Position numbers and translations under genes: made by a program. Under the pieces are notes generated by a model. The model did not search any database, was not told where the DNA came from, and saw only the letters and a program-made list of their open reading frames with translations. DNA of 64,000 nucleotides, taken from NCBI RefSeq assembly GCF_019649055.1, contig NW_026570253.1:558001-622000 (forward strand), read 5' to 3'. The stretch comes from Paramacrobiotus metropolitanus (taxonomy: Eukaryota > Tardigrada > Eutardigrada > Parachela > Macrobiotidae). This document shows, in pieces, positions 36,319-47,643 of this stretch (its first letter is position 1; each line of letters begins with the position of its first letter).

Positions 36319-38141
36319 TTATGGTTTTGCCGGTGGAAGAATCTGAATGATCTCTGTGTGGACCACGGCCACCGTTTTCGATTGCGGATGACAGCAGGGA
36401 AAGAGTTCCTGCGCATCGATACGGCGAGCTATCCGGCCCATGCCGGAGGAAGCCGGCATCTTCTTGGCGGCATCCCATAAACTGATTGTCAGAACACAAA
36501 AAACAACCAACAAGGCACCGATAATACTGAAGTAATGGGGAATAACGCGGAATAAGACAATCTGCCAGATGAACGACCACACTATGTCCCCGGTGCGTAG
36601 CAAAGAAATCAACCCGGCCGATTCTGTAAATTTCGTAAATTAGATAATAGGTAATAATGCACATAATTATTATATATACTAGTCAAATAGTTGTACATAA
36701 TTTTTCTTGATTTAAAAAAAATGTGAATCGCAGGAATGATATCGCACAAAATTAAAAAAGAAGGTAATTAATAAATCACAATAAACTCCTAGCCGAGCTT
36801 TCAATATTTCAATTAACAAGTAAGAACGAAGCAAACGCAGAAAAATAAGCATTAAAAATATATATCAGTACATCTTGCTGGAATTATCCGGTAAATGGCA
36901 CTTCTCGTGCAAGATAACAACCTACCTAATTTGAGCGCTCGATTGAGGGCATCCTGTGAGACTAACGTCAGCACGCCCACGCCAAGGATGTAGAAAATCT
37001 CATAAATATCCGTAGGGAATGCGAAGTGGTCAAGCGTCGCCGTTGCCACCATGGAAATGATAAAGCCGACAAACGCCGTCCAGAACAACACAATAGTGCT
37101 GTCCACATCTTTTAACTGCCTCACCTAGAGAAACACCGAGAAGCATGATATATTCAACCGGTCAAAACCAGATGGACAGGTCGGATTATCGGCGGATTAA
37201 AGGCGATCTGTGTGAGAGGCAGAGAGAGAGACAGAAAGACAAATTTTCTGATCACGCGCACATACCGTGACATAGACCGAAGCCGTGAAGATGGCTGAAG
37301 CCAACGCCGCCACACTGCCCCACATGTGGTCATCCCATTCCAGATCCGGATTGTAACCGGCCGAACCGAAAATGAACGTCGGCCGGGACACCAGTGTGCA
37401 CCCGCTCAACGTAACCAAAATAGCCATACCGTGCAACCAGTGGAAGCGCTCTTTCAGGAAGATCAACGCCAACAACGACGCAAACACCGGACTGGAAAAC
37501 AGTATAACGGAGGCGTCGGCCAGCGGCAGTTTGTGCAGGGCAAAGTATTTGCAATAAGTGGACGCCGAACCGACGACGGCCCGCAGGACCAGCATGGCGC
37601 CGCGGCTCTTCAACAATTCCCAGCGAAACGGATTCATCCGCTTACAGCCCAGCGTAAAAATCAACGGTACGATCATCACCACGTAGCGAAATACCGCAAT
37701 CTCAAAGGTTCCGATGGTTTCGATTAATTTCACCAGCAGGGCTACCAAGGAATTGGTGAAACCCGATGTCAAACCGAAGAACACACCCAACGATGATTTA
37801 CAACAATGGGCTTTCTTCTTCGGCTCGGGTTCGGGCTCGGCCGGATCCCCGGTTGAGAGGGGACCGTCGTCGAGATTCATGAGAGGCAGTTGCTTCTCGT
37901 CGTGATATGGATGATCAGATTCCTCATCCAGGGAATTCCGTCCAGAATAGTATTTTACGCGTTCATCCGCGCTGATAATCGTCTCGATGGATGAGCCCAG
38001 CTGGGAATCATGCTCGAAGTCGGCCGCGGAATAACTGTTGCGCTGCTGCTGATCGGCTTTGCATTTGACACTCAGTATATCAGAAGGAATGTCGACTGTC
38101 GTCATGTCCAACGGTGCGACGTTGATTTTCTTGTCCAGCAT
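36319..38141 (-). CDS. EamA/DMT-family transporter, SLC35G1-like
   Basis: A three-exon, 459-aa membrane protein on the minus strand, exons 37266-38141, 36926-37124 and 36319-36623. The first 112 residues are hydrophilic and acidic, followed by KKKAHCCKSS. Ten predicted membrane segments form two EamA repeats. Diagnostic stretches are GLTSGFTNSLVALLVKLIE, FEIAVFRYVVMIVPLIFTLG, GSASTYCKYFALHKLPLADA, SVILFSSPVFASLLALIFLK (E follows), then in repeat 2 GVGVLTLVSQDALNRALKLE and AGLISLLRTGDIVWSFIWQI. This is the drug/metabolite-transporter pattern found in SLC35G1 (POST) and relatives of ER and plasma membrane; the substrate is unknown. The tail of about 45 residues contains ELFPCCHPQ. Phases are 0 and 1 and close exactly. 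An AG-rich track lies in intron 1 at about 37207-37240. Confidence 0.88.
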
Positions 38142-40041
38142 TTTTGCAACAACAATCAGGGGAGAGATAATTATGTCGTAAAGATATACTCCGGGAAGCC
38201 GTCCAACTGACTCACAAGATGATCAATCGGCGCTGTTGATGTTGCACGAGGACAAAATTATTGCCGACATGCAATCATCAAGGTATAAGTCATAATAAGG
38301 GCATTATCAGCATGTAATATAAGCAGTTTCCAGGAGCCTGGAATCATGCGAACACGAAACCATACAATCACAACAACACCTTGGTAATTTGAGCAAATAC
38401 GTTAACGAGAATCAAAGAATGAGCTTTTTGATTGCGCGACAGAAAAAGATATATGGATAAAACCGCGAATTAACTTATATATATATATGTATATATATAC
38501 AAGAAATACAGTAGCACGCTTTGGCGGAATATTCTGCACCACAAAATATTACATATGACTGCCGTAGAAGTACAGTAAAGATTTTTGTGAGTCACGGTTT
38601 GCCACGAAGAAATACAAGGGTTCATGGTATAGTGCAAAATTGCGAATAACGTTAATATCTCGGCGAATCGCCCAATGGTGCACGTGTTTATGTTCATAAA
38701 GGCTGGCATAGACGCGTCCCACATGGTACTGTACGCACATAAAATTTAATGTCGATACTATACAGTAAATGAGCCGGTGCTGTGATATGGCCGCGTAGGA
38801 AATGACCACTATCAATTCGCCGGAGGGAATCTTGCAGAACGACCAAAATGGTGTTCATCTCCTACTGCTATTTGGCATAATAGTTGCTTACAATTGATAC
38901 ACAAGCGGGAAAATCGGGAAGATGAGTACCCCGAGTAACCAATTGCAATTAACAATAGTGGACATGAGTTCCAGTTCGGTGCACACCGCAAACGGCAAAA
39001 TAAAAATTCTGTCACCACGGCTGCGGTAAATGTAGAAAACGGATCAATATGGACCACAAACTATTACCACTACTTGTGTATTAATGATTACATAAATTCC
39101 CGGCACACAGTGACATTCGACATATCTAGATCTGTAATTGCCTTTACCGATAATTTATAAATCTAAGTGTTATATATGCACTGTTACAGAAACACCAATT
39201 TTTGCTTTGTCAAAGCAAAAATTGGTGTTTCTGTAACAGTGCATATACTGTATAACACTTAGACTTATAAATTATCGGTTACAAAACTTAATTCTCTGAG
39301 TGTTTGGAACGATCATGGCTAATGTTTCATCAAAACGAAAATTTATTCAAATTTGCCAGGATTAGAAGTATCGCGTTTTAAATCAATGTGGTTAATGCAA
39401 CTGCAACACTACAGATACATACGGTGTTATCGTTAGACAGTAACGACTAACGACCTTTACTTTGAGCAAACTACTGCAACTTTACCAAACCATACAAAAA
39501 TGCATTTTCACGCGAATGGTTACCGAATTGATGAGAAATTTGTTAGTTTGTCTGAAATAGAATAAATTTAAAGGTGTGATGTATTTCAGCTGCTTTCGGT
39601 TTGAACTGATGCGATTATTTTCTACTAGCCCGACAAGTTCTAATTTTAGTATTTTTGGCACCATCGCCGCGTGCAGCGCGTTTTATTAATTTCGACAGTA
39701 GCGCCGTGATGTTCCGCACCCATACTTCCGAAGTACTTTTGCTGATTGATGACGGTTTCTATCTCTTTCTTCCCGGAGGGGAGCGATTAGGAGTAAAAAT
39801 TTTCTTCTTGGTCTACATCGTTCTTGATTGCTCACGTTTACTACTGCAAATAAAGTCTGTCGACAAAACGACCGGAAAAGCTTATCACACACCATTAGAA
39901 CATTTTGTAACAAAGTATTGTTTTTTTGCACACTTGTTCTCACATTCATTGCTGCACGAAGTTTTGAGACAAAAATCGTCAAACGATAAAAAAGCACACA
40001 AGTAACTTTTTCTCACGGGCAAACACGTGCCGTAAGAAACA
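38142..40041. other. Intergenic upstream of SLC35G-like gene
   Basis: About 1.9 kb between two minus-strand genes. It contains an AT dinucleotide run at about 38476-38500 and the long inverted repeat at 39146-39279. The 39655-40005 frame begins with TTG and has no recognisable domain, so I do not call it. Confidence 0.5.
39146..39279. repeat. Long inverted repeat, 64/69-bp arms, 1-nt spacer
   Basis: The left arm 39146-39209 is the reverse complement of 39211-39279 apart from a 5-nt insertion (CTGTA) in the right arm and one substitution. The innermost 37 bp are perfect (CAAAGCAAAAATTGGTG and onwards). Transcribed, it would fold into a long hairpin with almost no loop. No target-site duplication is obvious. 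Confidence 0.95.
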
Positions 40042-40946
40042 TTAGAGAACAATGTCCACTGGTAGAACAATATCCGTTAAAGGGTCATTTTTTTCCCTTT
40101 GGCTCTCCAGGCCAACGAGTACCGGTTGGATGTTATTCGGGGCCTGGTAGACTTCCATGTGCAGGTACCGGTCAGGTCCGTAGCGTATCTGTATCAAATT
40201 TTATACATATCACTTCTGTCATCAAACTATTTAAATATCTGGCAAATAACAAATCAATAAATGATGCAATGACATACATAAATTACAAAAATGTAAACAT
40301 AAAAAATATTAAATAAAACAATAGCATACTTGTTAAAACAATCAATCGCTGAAGCTAATTACAATCCGTGTACAGTGAGCATGATGATTACAAGTGTCAA
40401 AGTATTCGTGTGCGATATTGAGAAATCCCAATGACTCATAGTAAGCGTTTAGAAAGCCAAACAGATTTCTGATAATAGATAATAGACGAGGTTGCAACTT
40501 GCTACACATATTCTGTGCACTTAATACAGTAATTTAGTGATAGCTATCTGTAGGACGAAATCTTGATGTCTCTTGAGCAGTGTTCTTGTAAGAATTGAAA
40601 TACTCCGAAACTACCAGAAAACTCATTTCTACTTGTAAAATCTCACCTTAAAAGAAGTATAAGTGGTCTCCTGTAGTTTTGACGTGACGTATTGCATAAC
40701 GGTAAATTCGGACAGGGAGCCCAATCGCATTTCCACATCCTTGCGAGCCTATTGCAGAATACCAGAGGTAGAGGTTGCATGCACCGACTGAACCGGAAAT
40801 CGTTGGTAACTTCTCATAGATGATTTGAATGCTAAATTTCACTACAGTTATAACATTAAGACACTGATCTAATCCAAAAATCATGTGTAAGAGTACTGTA
40901 CCTGGGCTGCCAGAATTTGGACTGCTGCGGGTATGGTCTGTGACAT
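40042..40946 (-). CDS. Stefin (type-1 cystatin) copy 1, degenerate inhibitory loop
   Basis: A three-exon gene of 97 aa, the usual stefin length. Minus-strand exons are 40902-40946, 40647-40748 and 40042-40188, all phase 0. There is no signal peptide or disulfide pair, so it is a cytosolic type-1 cystatin. Exon 3 carries the family's second half (RYLHMEVYQAPNNIQPVLVG then NDPLTDI), equivalent to the YMHLKVFKSLPGQNEDLVLT region of human stefin A. Where papain-binding stefins have QxVxG, this copy reads SKLQE ahead of TTYTSFK, so the essential glycine and valine are missing. The N-terminal glycine is also absent (MSQTIPAAVQ). It may no longer inhibit cathepsins. Intron positions equal those of copies 2 and 3. 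Intron 2 (40189-40646) shows nothing else. Confidence 0.85.
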
Positions 40947-42174
40947 CGTTACGTTCCCACAATTGCAATGCCGTGGGAACAGGGAGAACACCTAGATTTC
41001 TGGCGTTTTCCTAAGAGCCCGGCTGCTTTTTATGTTAGTGTCATATTTTTAAATGTTCCTGATTTACTGCCACGCAAAATTAACGTAAGAGCCGTCGTGT
41101 AAGCATCAAATACGTAAGTATATTCTGAATATTATCTAAGTACTACGAGTAGTAAGACTGTAAGCAGTATCTACAAACAATGAGAGCAATGTTCTCGGCT
41201 TGCGCAATCGCACGCTGTATCGGTCTTCGCATGAATACAGCAGTTTTTTTCGCATTACTCTCAGTGTCGAGCACAGGTTTATTTTATCGCCCGCAGCTTT
41301 TTACAGACTTACAGAGAACTGTAAACTGGATCAGTTATTTGCGTTTCTGATATTAGTTTTCAGACATCGCGATCCTACATACACTGAACTCACATGTTCT
41401 CCAGTGTATTGTTATCGCACAGCAGTGCAGTATACCGTTACAATAGTGAAAAGTGGCTATTGTAAAAGTCCTCTGTGGACTGTGGTTTAAAGTAACGCTG
41501 CACACACTTTATTGTGTTATGAGAACGTCTTGAGAATCTGTGTGATACTTTCTTACATTTTTGCATGTTGTTTTTATTTCTTTAATTTGTTTAACTATCT
41601 ACCAAAATGCTCATAGTTTTGTTGTATTAATGTTTCAGTGCCAAAAAACTTTGTACATCCTAACGAAAAACACAACCTGAACTTGAAATCCCTTGAACTT
41701 GCTGAACTTGAAATCCCAAAGGTTGTGTTAGCCATCACATTAGCTAAAGCAATAAAAAGACTACAATAAAAGTAAAAGACCATACCAAACAACGATACCA
41801 ACGATGCACTTCGAAAGGTCAGCGACGTTAATCCCTAAAAAATGTGAAGTTCTCTCAGCAGAATAAATTTGGCAAGTTTTGCATTGTTTTCTCGTGTAGG
41901 GATTTCTACCCCGTATTACTGTAGTAGGTATCACAAAATATCGATAGTTATAATAAACACTTTACAAGATCTTTAAAAGCGTACGAAACGTTTGCTCTCA
42001 GTCTCAGCTATCTTGTTTGTACAAATTACCTCATCTACCACCATCTATACACAGCTTATGTAGCAGTCATAATTATACATAGCCACATTATGTATTAAAA
42101 AAGTCTTTGACAAGACCTGTACGTCTACGAGCACAAACAATGGCAATACAAAAGCTGGAAGTTTACTGTCCTTC
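40947..42174. other. Intergenic between stefin 1 and the Spätzle-like gene
   Basis: About 1.2 kb. I searched both strands for another stefin exon (VLVGLE-type block) and for conserved frames and found none. The 41200-41490 frame has no recognisable domain. Confidence 0.45.
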
Positions 42175-43595
42175 TTACACCAGAAATCCGCGCCATCTCA
42201 TCGGGCTGGCGCCGGAGGATACCGGCTCATCAGCTAAGGGACCGGCCTTCATCCCATCACTGAACAATCCCTCCGTTCGCGACGTCAAAGCTACCGGTAA
42301 TGCTTTTTTGACGAATGCCCGTTGACCTGGAGCCGTTTGGGTGGGGCGTGTGGCCTCATCACCGTACAGTCCAAATACCGGCACAGTCTGTGGTGGTTGC
42401 GGGGCGTTGAGGTTAGCGCATAACGGTCCCCGGGCCATCGCGTCGTTGGGGATCAGGCGACAGGTGCAGTAACTGGGCAGGCGGAAGATGTCAGTTCCGG
42501 TTTGGACGACGCCGTTAATGTCCGTGTCGATGGTGGTCAGCCGGTGCTCCATCTCCTGCTGGGAGCAGATCGACTGGAAGCCGGGAGGCACGCCGACATA
42601 GCTGCACGGGGAGCTAATCGGTGCCGGTCTGCAAAGGGCGCATTTATCATATATAGTTCACGTACTTAGGCAAATAACGCTATCTATATTTCATGTCTAA
42701 CAAAAACTGTACAACCCGGAACGGTTTCATTACAACTTAGCAGAACTAGAAATAGTTCAACCGTATAAAATGGCCTGTGTCCGAATAGGCTGATGATTCT
42801 AGCATTTTATAGATCACAGTTTTACGTACAGGCAACGTTCTACGCGGATCCCTTGCATGAACGGCGGGAAATTTATTAAGAATCTGCGTTGACCACGCGT
42901 ATTGAGTGCTTCTTGTGGGAAGATAACTGACACATCCGATGGGCAGATTTGAATTTGAATATCACCGTACTGTGAATAATAAGGATCTGCAAATATTGGC
43001 ATCTAACAGTAGTGATGGTGACTGTACAACGGTTTTCACAATTTTTTTAAGACATGCATAGAATAGTATTGCTCACCGTCCTCGCTGACTTCTTTGTTCG
43101 GCTTATTGGTGATTTGTAGATTCTTCAAAAATTCCAGCGAACTGTCATTTGTCAGTTGCTTTTGTTGGAATATGGAACTACCAAACATGAATAGCTCAAG
43201 AAATTAAATTATTATCGTACATAAATCTAAACGTAGACAATTATTTATCGAATGCAGAATTGTAAGACTTGTGCATTACAATACATACACAAATTCATGT
43301 AGTAACCTATAGTGACCATAGCTCAACATCACATTGTAGACATATGCTGTAAGATGGCAAGCGTACAAATATTTACTATAACGTTTTACTTCATTTTTTA
43401 ATATTTTGCTGGATTATGATAACTTTTACAGTATTTGCCATTTGGCGAATAATTACATTACATTGGATATTCCATGGATTTTTCACAAAACGTTTTCCCA
43501 CAAGTGGTCTGCGACCAGTTGGACTTCATGGATGCCACACGATGGCTGATGGAAAGGAGCAGGACCAAATTAGACAATAAAGGCCAATTCCGCAT
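42175..43595 (-). CDS. Spätzle-like secreted cystine-knot ligand
   Basis: A four-exon, 281-aa secreted protein on the minus strand, exons 43462-43595, 43077-43177, 42830-42986 and 42175-42628. The ATG at 43595 opens a signal peptide (MRNWPLLSNLVLLLSISHRV). A short hydrophilic prodomain follows, then a Spätzle/neurotrophin-type knot: IQICPSDVSVIFPQEA, FMQGIRVERCL, SPCSYVGVPPGFQSICSQQE, HRLTTIDTD and TDIFRLPSYCTCRL. The last segment parallels DTFRxPSCCxC of Spätzle, with the first cysteine replaced by tyrosine. Spätzle proteins are cleaved extracellularly and activate Toll receptors. An 80-residue Pro/Thr-rich tail after the knot is unusual. An in-frame upstream ATG at 43649 would add 18 residues and bury the signal peptide, so I prefer 43595. 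It sits inside the stefin array on the same strand. Confidence 0.85.
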
Positions 43596-44540
43596 CCTGT
43601 AGTCAGGACGGTGCACGCCGGTGGGCCATGATACGGATCGATAAGACATTGCTCTAACAACTGCCTCTTGCGCATCAGTTGTTGTGGTGGTGTTGTTGTG
43701 GCAGTGCGATCTGCGGCAGAATATGAAATTGCCAAAAAAAACGAAAATCGCAGCCTAACTGAAACAATCTGGCAATAAACCTGGAAAGAGTTGCTTTAAG
43801 TAAACAGTGTCAAAAGCAGCCGGTAGTCTTCATTAACGAACGAACTGAAGGTCACTTCAGTTCTGCTGATCACAGGTGTGGAACGGCATTGTGAACGCTG
43901 ACCTTTCTGAGCAATTTGCATTCTAACTGCGCCCGGCAAGTATCATACGTGTAACTTCGGTCGGTATGAAACAGTTTGCAGTTTGAAATAGCTTTATAAA
44001 AATACTGTAACGTTTTCACATGCAGGATACGTGCATCTACTTCGTATAAATAATTTTTAAGGCATATGAAAATCAAAATTTCTGGAACTTTTACAGTAAT
44101 ATTATGTTAACCCGGGAGCGCTGACTATCTGAACGAGTGCGAGTTTTTGCTGGAAATCCTGAATTTCCCGGTGAAAACATTAATTAAAAATGGGAACTTT
44201 CTGTGTTCTAGTGCTGACCATAGGTCGGCGGTGGTGAGTTCAACCCTGTTCATTAGGCACTAGTACTTATTAAATTAGACTTGAACTGGAAATTCCACAT
44301 TTAATGGCAACCAATGATTTGCATGGGCAGCGCTGCCATGCATTAACAAATATAGGTATTTGAATTTATATCATGAAAAGAGAAATTACAGCATATGGTT
44401 CCTTATGATAAGAATGAACAGACATCATCTCGAACAGTGCTCGTAGATCAGCTTTTAAGATTTCCTAGCATATTTCGGTATCATCACAGTCAAGCGGGAC
44501 ATATAGGTGTAGGTACATTCTAAAACCAACAAAATTATGG
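43596..44540. other. Intergenic between the Spätzle-like gene and stefin 2
   Basis: About 0.95 kb. No conserved coding sequence is seen on either strand. The open frame at 43526-43735 is a shifted frame over the signal-peptide exon. Confidence 0.45.
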
Positions 44541-45917
44541 TTACGCTGCATAATGAGCTACTTCGATCAGCGGATCATCGGCGGTGCGGTATCGTTCCAG
44601 CCCAACCAGGACTGGTGGACTGCCGTTGTGCTGGAAGACTTCCGCGTGTAGGTAGCGTCCGCCGCCCGCTCGAATCTGTTATACACAACGGCAATTTGTT
44701 ATACAGTGCATAGAATATAATCAGGCACACGATTACGAAATATCAACGTATATGTTCCATAAAATGTCAAATGCTACTCTCAGATGTAAGCTTCTGAGAT
44801 TTTAATTATTAACAAAATTTTATGTCATTTATAACACACATTTTCTTCAAATTGAAAATTTTAGAACGCGGTTGCCCAGTGAAAAGGTCTATTCCGCGTC
44901 CGATACGGTCCAGTAGGCTCTTAGGTTATTCTTTGAATACATATACACATTTCGCTCCACAAGCAAATGACAAAATACTGCCTAAATTATTAATAATTAA
45001 TAATTTTATTGTAGGAATAATTAAAATTTGAGTGGCTTAAAATAACCTAAGAGCCTACTGGACCGTATCGGACGCGGAATAGACCTTTTCACTGGGCAAC
45101 CGCGTTCTAAAGAGTTTTTCCGGCAGCGTTTGTCGATTCAGATTTGAAGAGGGAACACGCTGTGTGTTATGGGAAAGTTTGCCGGACATGAAAAACATTT
45201 TTTCGTTATAGCTTGTTATAATGTTTTTGTTTTATCTTTTACTTTTTGGGGGAAAAATATAATATTCACAATAGAGTAGAGAACGATAAATGAGTTGATT
45301 AGTATTCAGAAGTTGGTGAATTCGTCCGCACATCGCGTTCGTGCTTGCCTTGCTAATCTGCAAGGCAAGATCGATCCAAGACGCATACACGCCCCTAACC
45401 TTGAATGCCGTATATAAGCTTCCCTGGACATTTTGTATGCGAAATTTTTCCACAACGAATTCCTGGATGGGTCGACCACTCCGCATCATTATGCCGTCTT
45501 TGACCTGTTTTAAATTACACAAATCACCGATTTATCGTACATTCTTTTCGCATTAATGGTGCCGCACCATCGCCTCTATCAGTAATGTGTTATTGTTCAT
45601 TTGAATGATACCGAATCGTTTGCTTGCTACTGAATCGGACAGGTGGATGGCAATTAATTCATTTATTACTAATAAATACTACGTTATATATGGAGTTAGG
45701 TGATGGTCGTACAACTGTACACGGTAAAGGTGACATGCACTGTGTTGAACCCTTTGTTCAAAGGAGACAGTTACAGCGAGAATTCAGAATCTTACACTGT
45801 ACCTGTACGTCGATATCGTAATATTATTGTATTTTGCCGGACCAGCTTGCATTCAAAACATGTACGTACCTGATCCGCGAGCGCCTGCATTTCAGCCAAA
45901 GTGGGTGCGCTAGACAT
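44541..45917 (-). CDS. Stefin (type-1 cystatin) copy 2
   Basis: A three-exon gene of 95 aa on the minus strand, exons 45870-45917, 45400-45504 and 44541-44675, all phase 0. Exon 1 gives MSSAPTLAEMQALADQ. Exon 2 has the intact papain-binding loop QNVQG (IQNVQGSLYTAFK). Exon 3 gives IRAGGGRYLHAEVFQHNGSP and VLVGLERYRTADDPLIEV, the second hairpin and final strand of stefins. It should be a reversible inhibitor of cytosolic or lysosomal papain-like cathepsins, although the usual N-terminal glycine is missing. Donors are GTACGT and GTTAGG. Intron 2 (44676-45399, 724 bp) contains a perfect 71-bp inverted repeat, so the pre-mRNA would carry a long hairpin. Confidence 0.88.
44860..45111. repeat. Perfect 71-bp inverted repeat in stefin 2 intron 2
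   Basis: The arms 44860-44930 and 45041-45111 are exact reverse complements over 71 bp, separated by 110 nt of AT-rich loop. The arms are clearly richer in G+C than their surroundings. On the plus strand the right arm is open in one frame from about 45046 (PKSLLDRIGRGIDLFTGQ) and stays open past the arm to about 45147, so it may be a captured coding fragment. Perfect identity implies a recent origin, gene conversion, or an assembly artefact. Confidence 0.95.
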
Positions 45918-46779
45918 TTCGGACTGGGGAGGCGCTCTGTCGTTGACGGTTGAAATTCTGTCCTGTCCTGTCGGTTGAAATTCCAAGCGGGATCACAGTA
46001 TCCACCACAGTTTCCGGTGAATTGTTCGAAGTCCTGGAGCACTAGTTATGTTGCGTGAATGGAGCCTATTGTGTACATACTGTGGTTCATGAATTATGAT
46101 CACAGTATGTATCATATCAGTTTGGAAGGTCGTGATATCGCACGCACGGCTTTGAAGCCGGCTTCACTGATTATTTTACGAAGTTTCCATCGATTTCGCC
46201 TGAAGTGGTAAACGAGCATAAGTCCCTGCCGGCAACATGAGCTCGGCTCGCAATGGTTTGCATTTATTTATGACAGAAATGAGAAATATAGCAGATGAAT
46301 TTAACACAAATTGGATTTTTACTGATTTTATAGTATCAACATGATACATTTCTGTACAGATAAGAGTGCGATACCTATAGTTATCTTTAATTTGGAAGCT
46401 GCATAGACGGACGGAAGTACACATACTCACGTATGTCGTTCTTGTCAAGTACACAGTACTTGATCAATTTAGCGAAATATCATCAACTAAAATTTGTGGA
46501 TTCCGAATTCAGATCGATGCCACTTCAAAAGAGTTTTCGCAATCCCGTACGCATGTATCGTACGAGGACGAGCTTAGTACATATGATAGACAAAAAAACT
46601 AGCGAGAGAATCTGATAACCATGCCCGGCCCGTGCAACACGGGCAACCACCCAGGTCTGTCAGTGCTGGTAAATACATCACATTTAATACAAATAATCAC
46701 CCCAGTATTAAATACCGCACGCTTTATTTCTTACAGTAAAACTTTGACTTTGTAGAACCACATGTGAATTTCAGAGTAC
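45918..46779. other. Intergenic, upstream of stefin 2
   Basis: Holds the presumed stefin 2 promoter and the left arm of a long inverted repeat (46561-46622). No conserved frame is seen. Confidence 0.45.
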
Positions 46780-47464
46780 TCACTTTTTACCCATTCTGAA
46801 AGATTTTTTAATTTTAGTCGGAGTATTTGTCACATCGCTAAGTCCGCTACGAGTGTTTCTTTTTCGCTTATTTTTCTGCATCAGTTTTTCTGCTTCCCGT
46901 TGCTCGAGCGCTGCGATTACTTTACTGTCAGTCGCAATAAGCCCTGCTTCGGCGCGCAGATTTAAGTTTTCTCTTTTTCTGAGGACGTCGCTGGCAGGTT
47001 CCTCCACACAATTCTCACTCAACGGTAGGCCCGAAACAACGCTGATACTCGTGAAAGAAATCTCCATCGCAGGTGCAGAAAACAAACTGGCAGGTAGCCG
47101 TACGTCGGTGATATTCTCAATTTCTCATCGTAGTACATCTCGCCAGATGAATCTTTATATTTAGATGGTAATTTTATAACATTACTATCAAGAGATTGGT
47201 TAATTAATGTCAGTCACTGGTTACTGGAAATTTTGCGGAGAACCAATTATAAACAAAGTTATAAACCAAAACAAAACTCGCATTTAAATTTCAATACGAG
47301 TGTGCGTTACAGTAAATAGCAGACCGTGTTCAGCTAACGGCTGCGTGACGGCGCGCGGCTACCGCCAGCCTAAGGTGGCTGACAGTGTTGCACAGCACGC
47401 AAATGGTTATCAGATTCTCTCGCTAGTTTTTTTGTCTATCACATGTACTAAGCTCGTCCTCGTA
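46561..47464. mobile_element. Possible inverted-repeat element enclosing a small ORF
   Basis: The 62-bp segment 46561-46622 is the reverse complement of 47403-47464 with a single mismatch. Weaker similarity continues inward on both sides, around a shared GTGTTGCAC, to roughly 46660 and 47365. The left arm region also contains a small hairpin GCCCGTG-CAA-CACGGGC at about 46627-46643. The 780-bp interior holds the unidentified frame at 46780-47067. The layout fits a small DNA transposon or foldback element, but I see neither a target-site duplication nor a transposase. Confidence 0.45.
46780..47067 (-). CDS. Unidentified small basic protein or exon
   Basis: I do not recognise this frame. From the ATG at 47067 it encodes 95 aa: an acidic start, then a probable helix (VIAALEQREAEKLMQKNKRK) running into a strongly basic tail with RSGLSDVTNTPTK and ending KKSFRMGKK. 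The stop overlaps a good donor (AA then GTGAGT at 46783), and the frame is open upstream of the ATG to about 47112, so it could be an internal exon of a longer gene. It lies between the arms of the inverted repeat at 46561-47464 and between stefins 2 and 3 on the same strand. The charge pattern suggests a nuclear protein, but that is only a guess. Confidence 0.4.
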   Translation of the reverse strand: MEISFTSISVVSGLPLSENCVEEPASDVLRKRENLNLRAEAGLIATDSKVIAALEQREAEKLMQKNKRKRNTRSGLSDVTNTPTKIKKSFRMGKK

Positions 47465-47643
47465 CAGCTGCAACGCAGTTTTTTACTCGTACTTTACTAA
47501 AAGAAACACTACCCGTAGCACTGCATGCAGCAATGGTGTACTGTACAGAATCAGCAAGTGATACCCATTGCCGGCCATCGGTTATTTCATACTAACACAA
47601 ATCAGAAACGTTTCCTCTTAATGCTCAGGCGATAATAGAGCGA

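Noticed and set aside
39655-40005. 116-codon plus-strand frame
   Set aside because: It begins with TTG, not ATG, shows no domain, and an equally long frame exists on the opposite strand.
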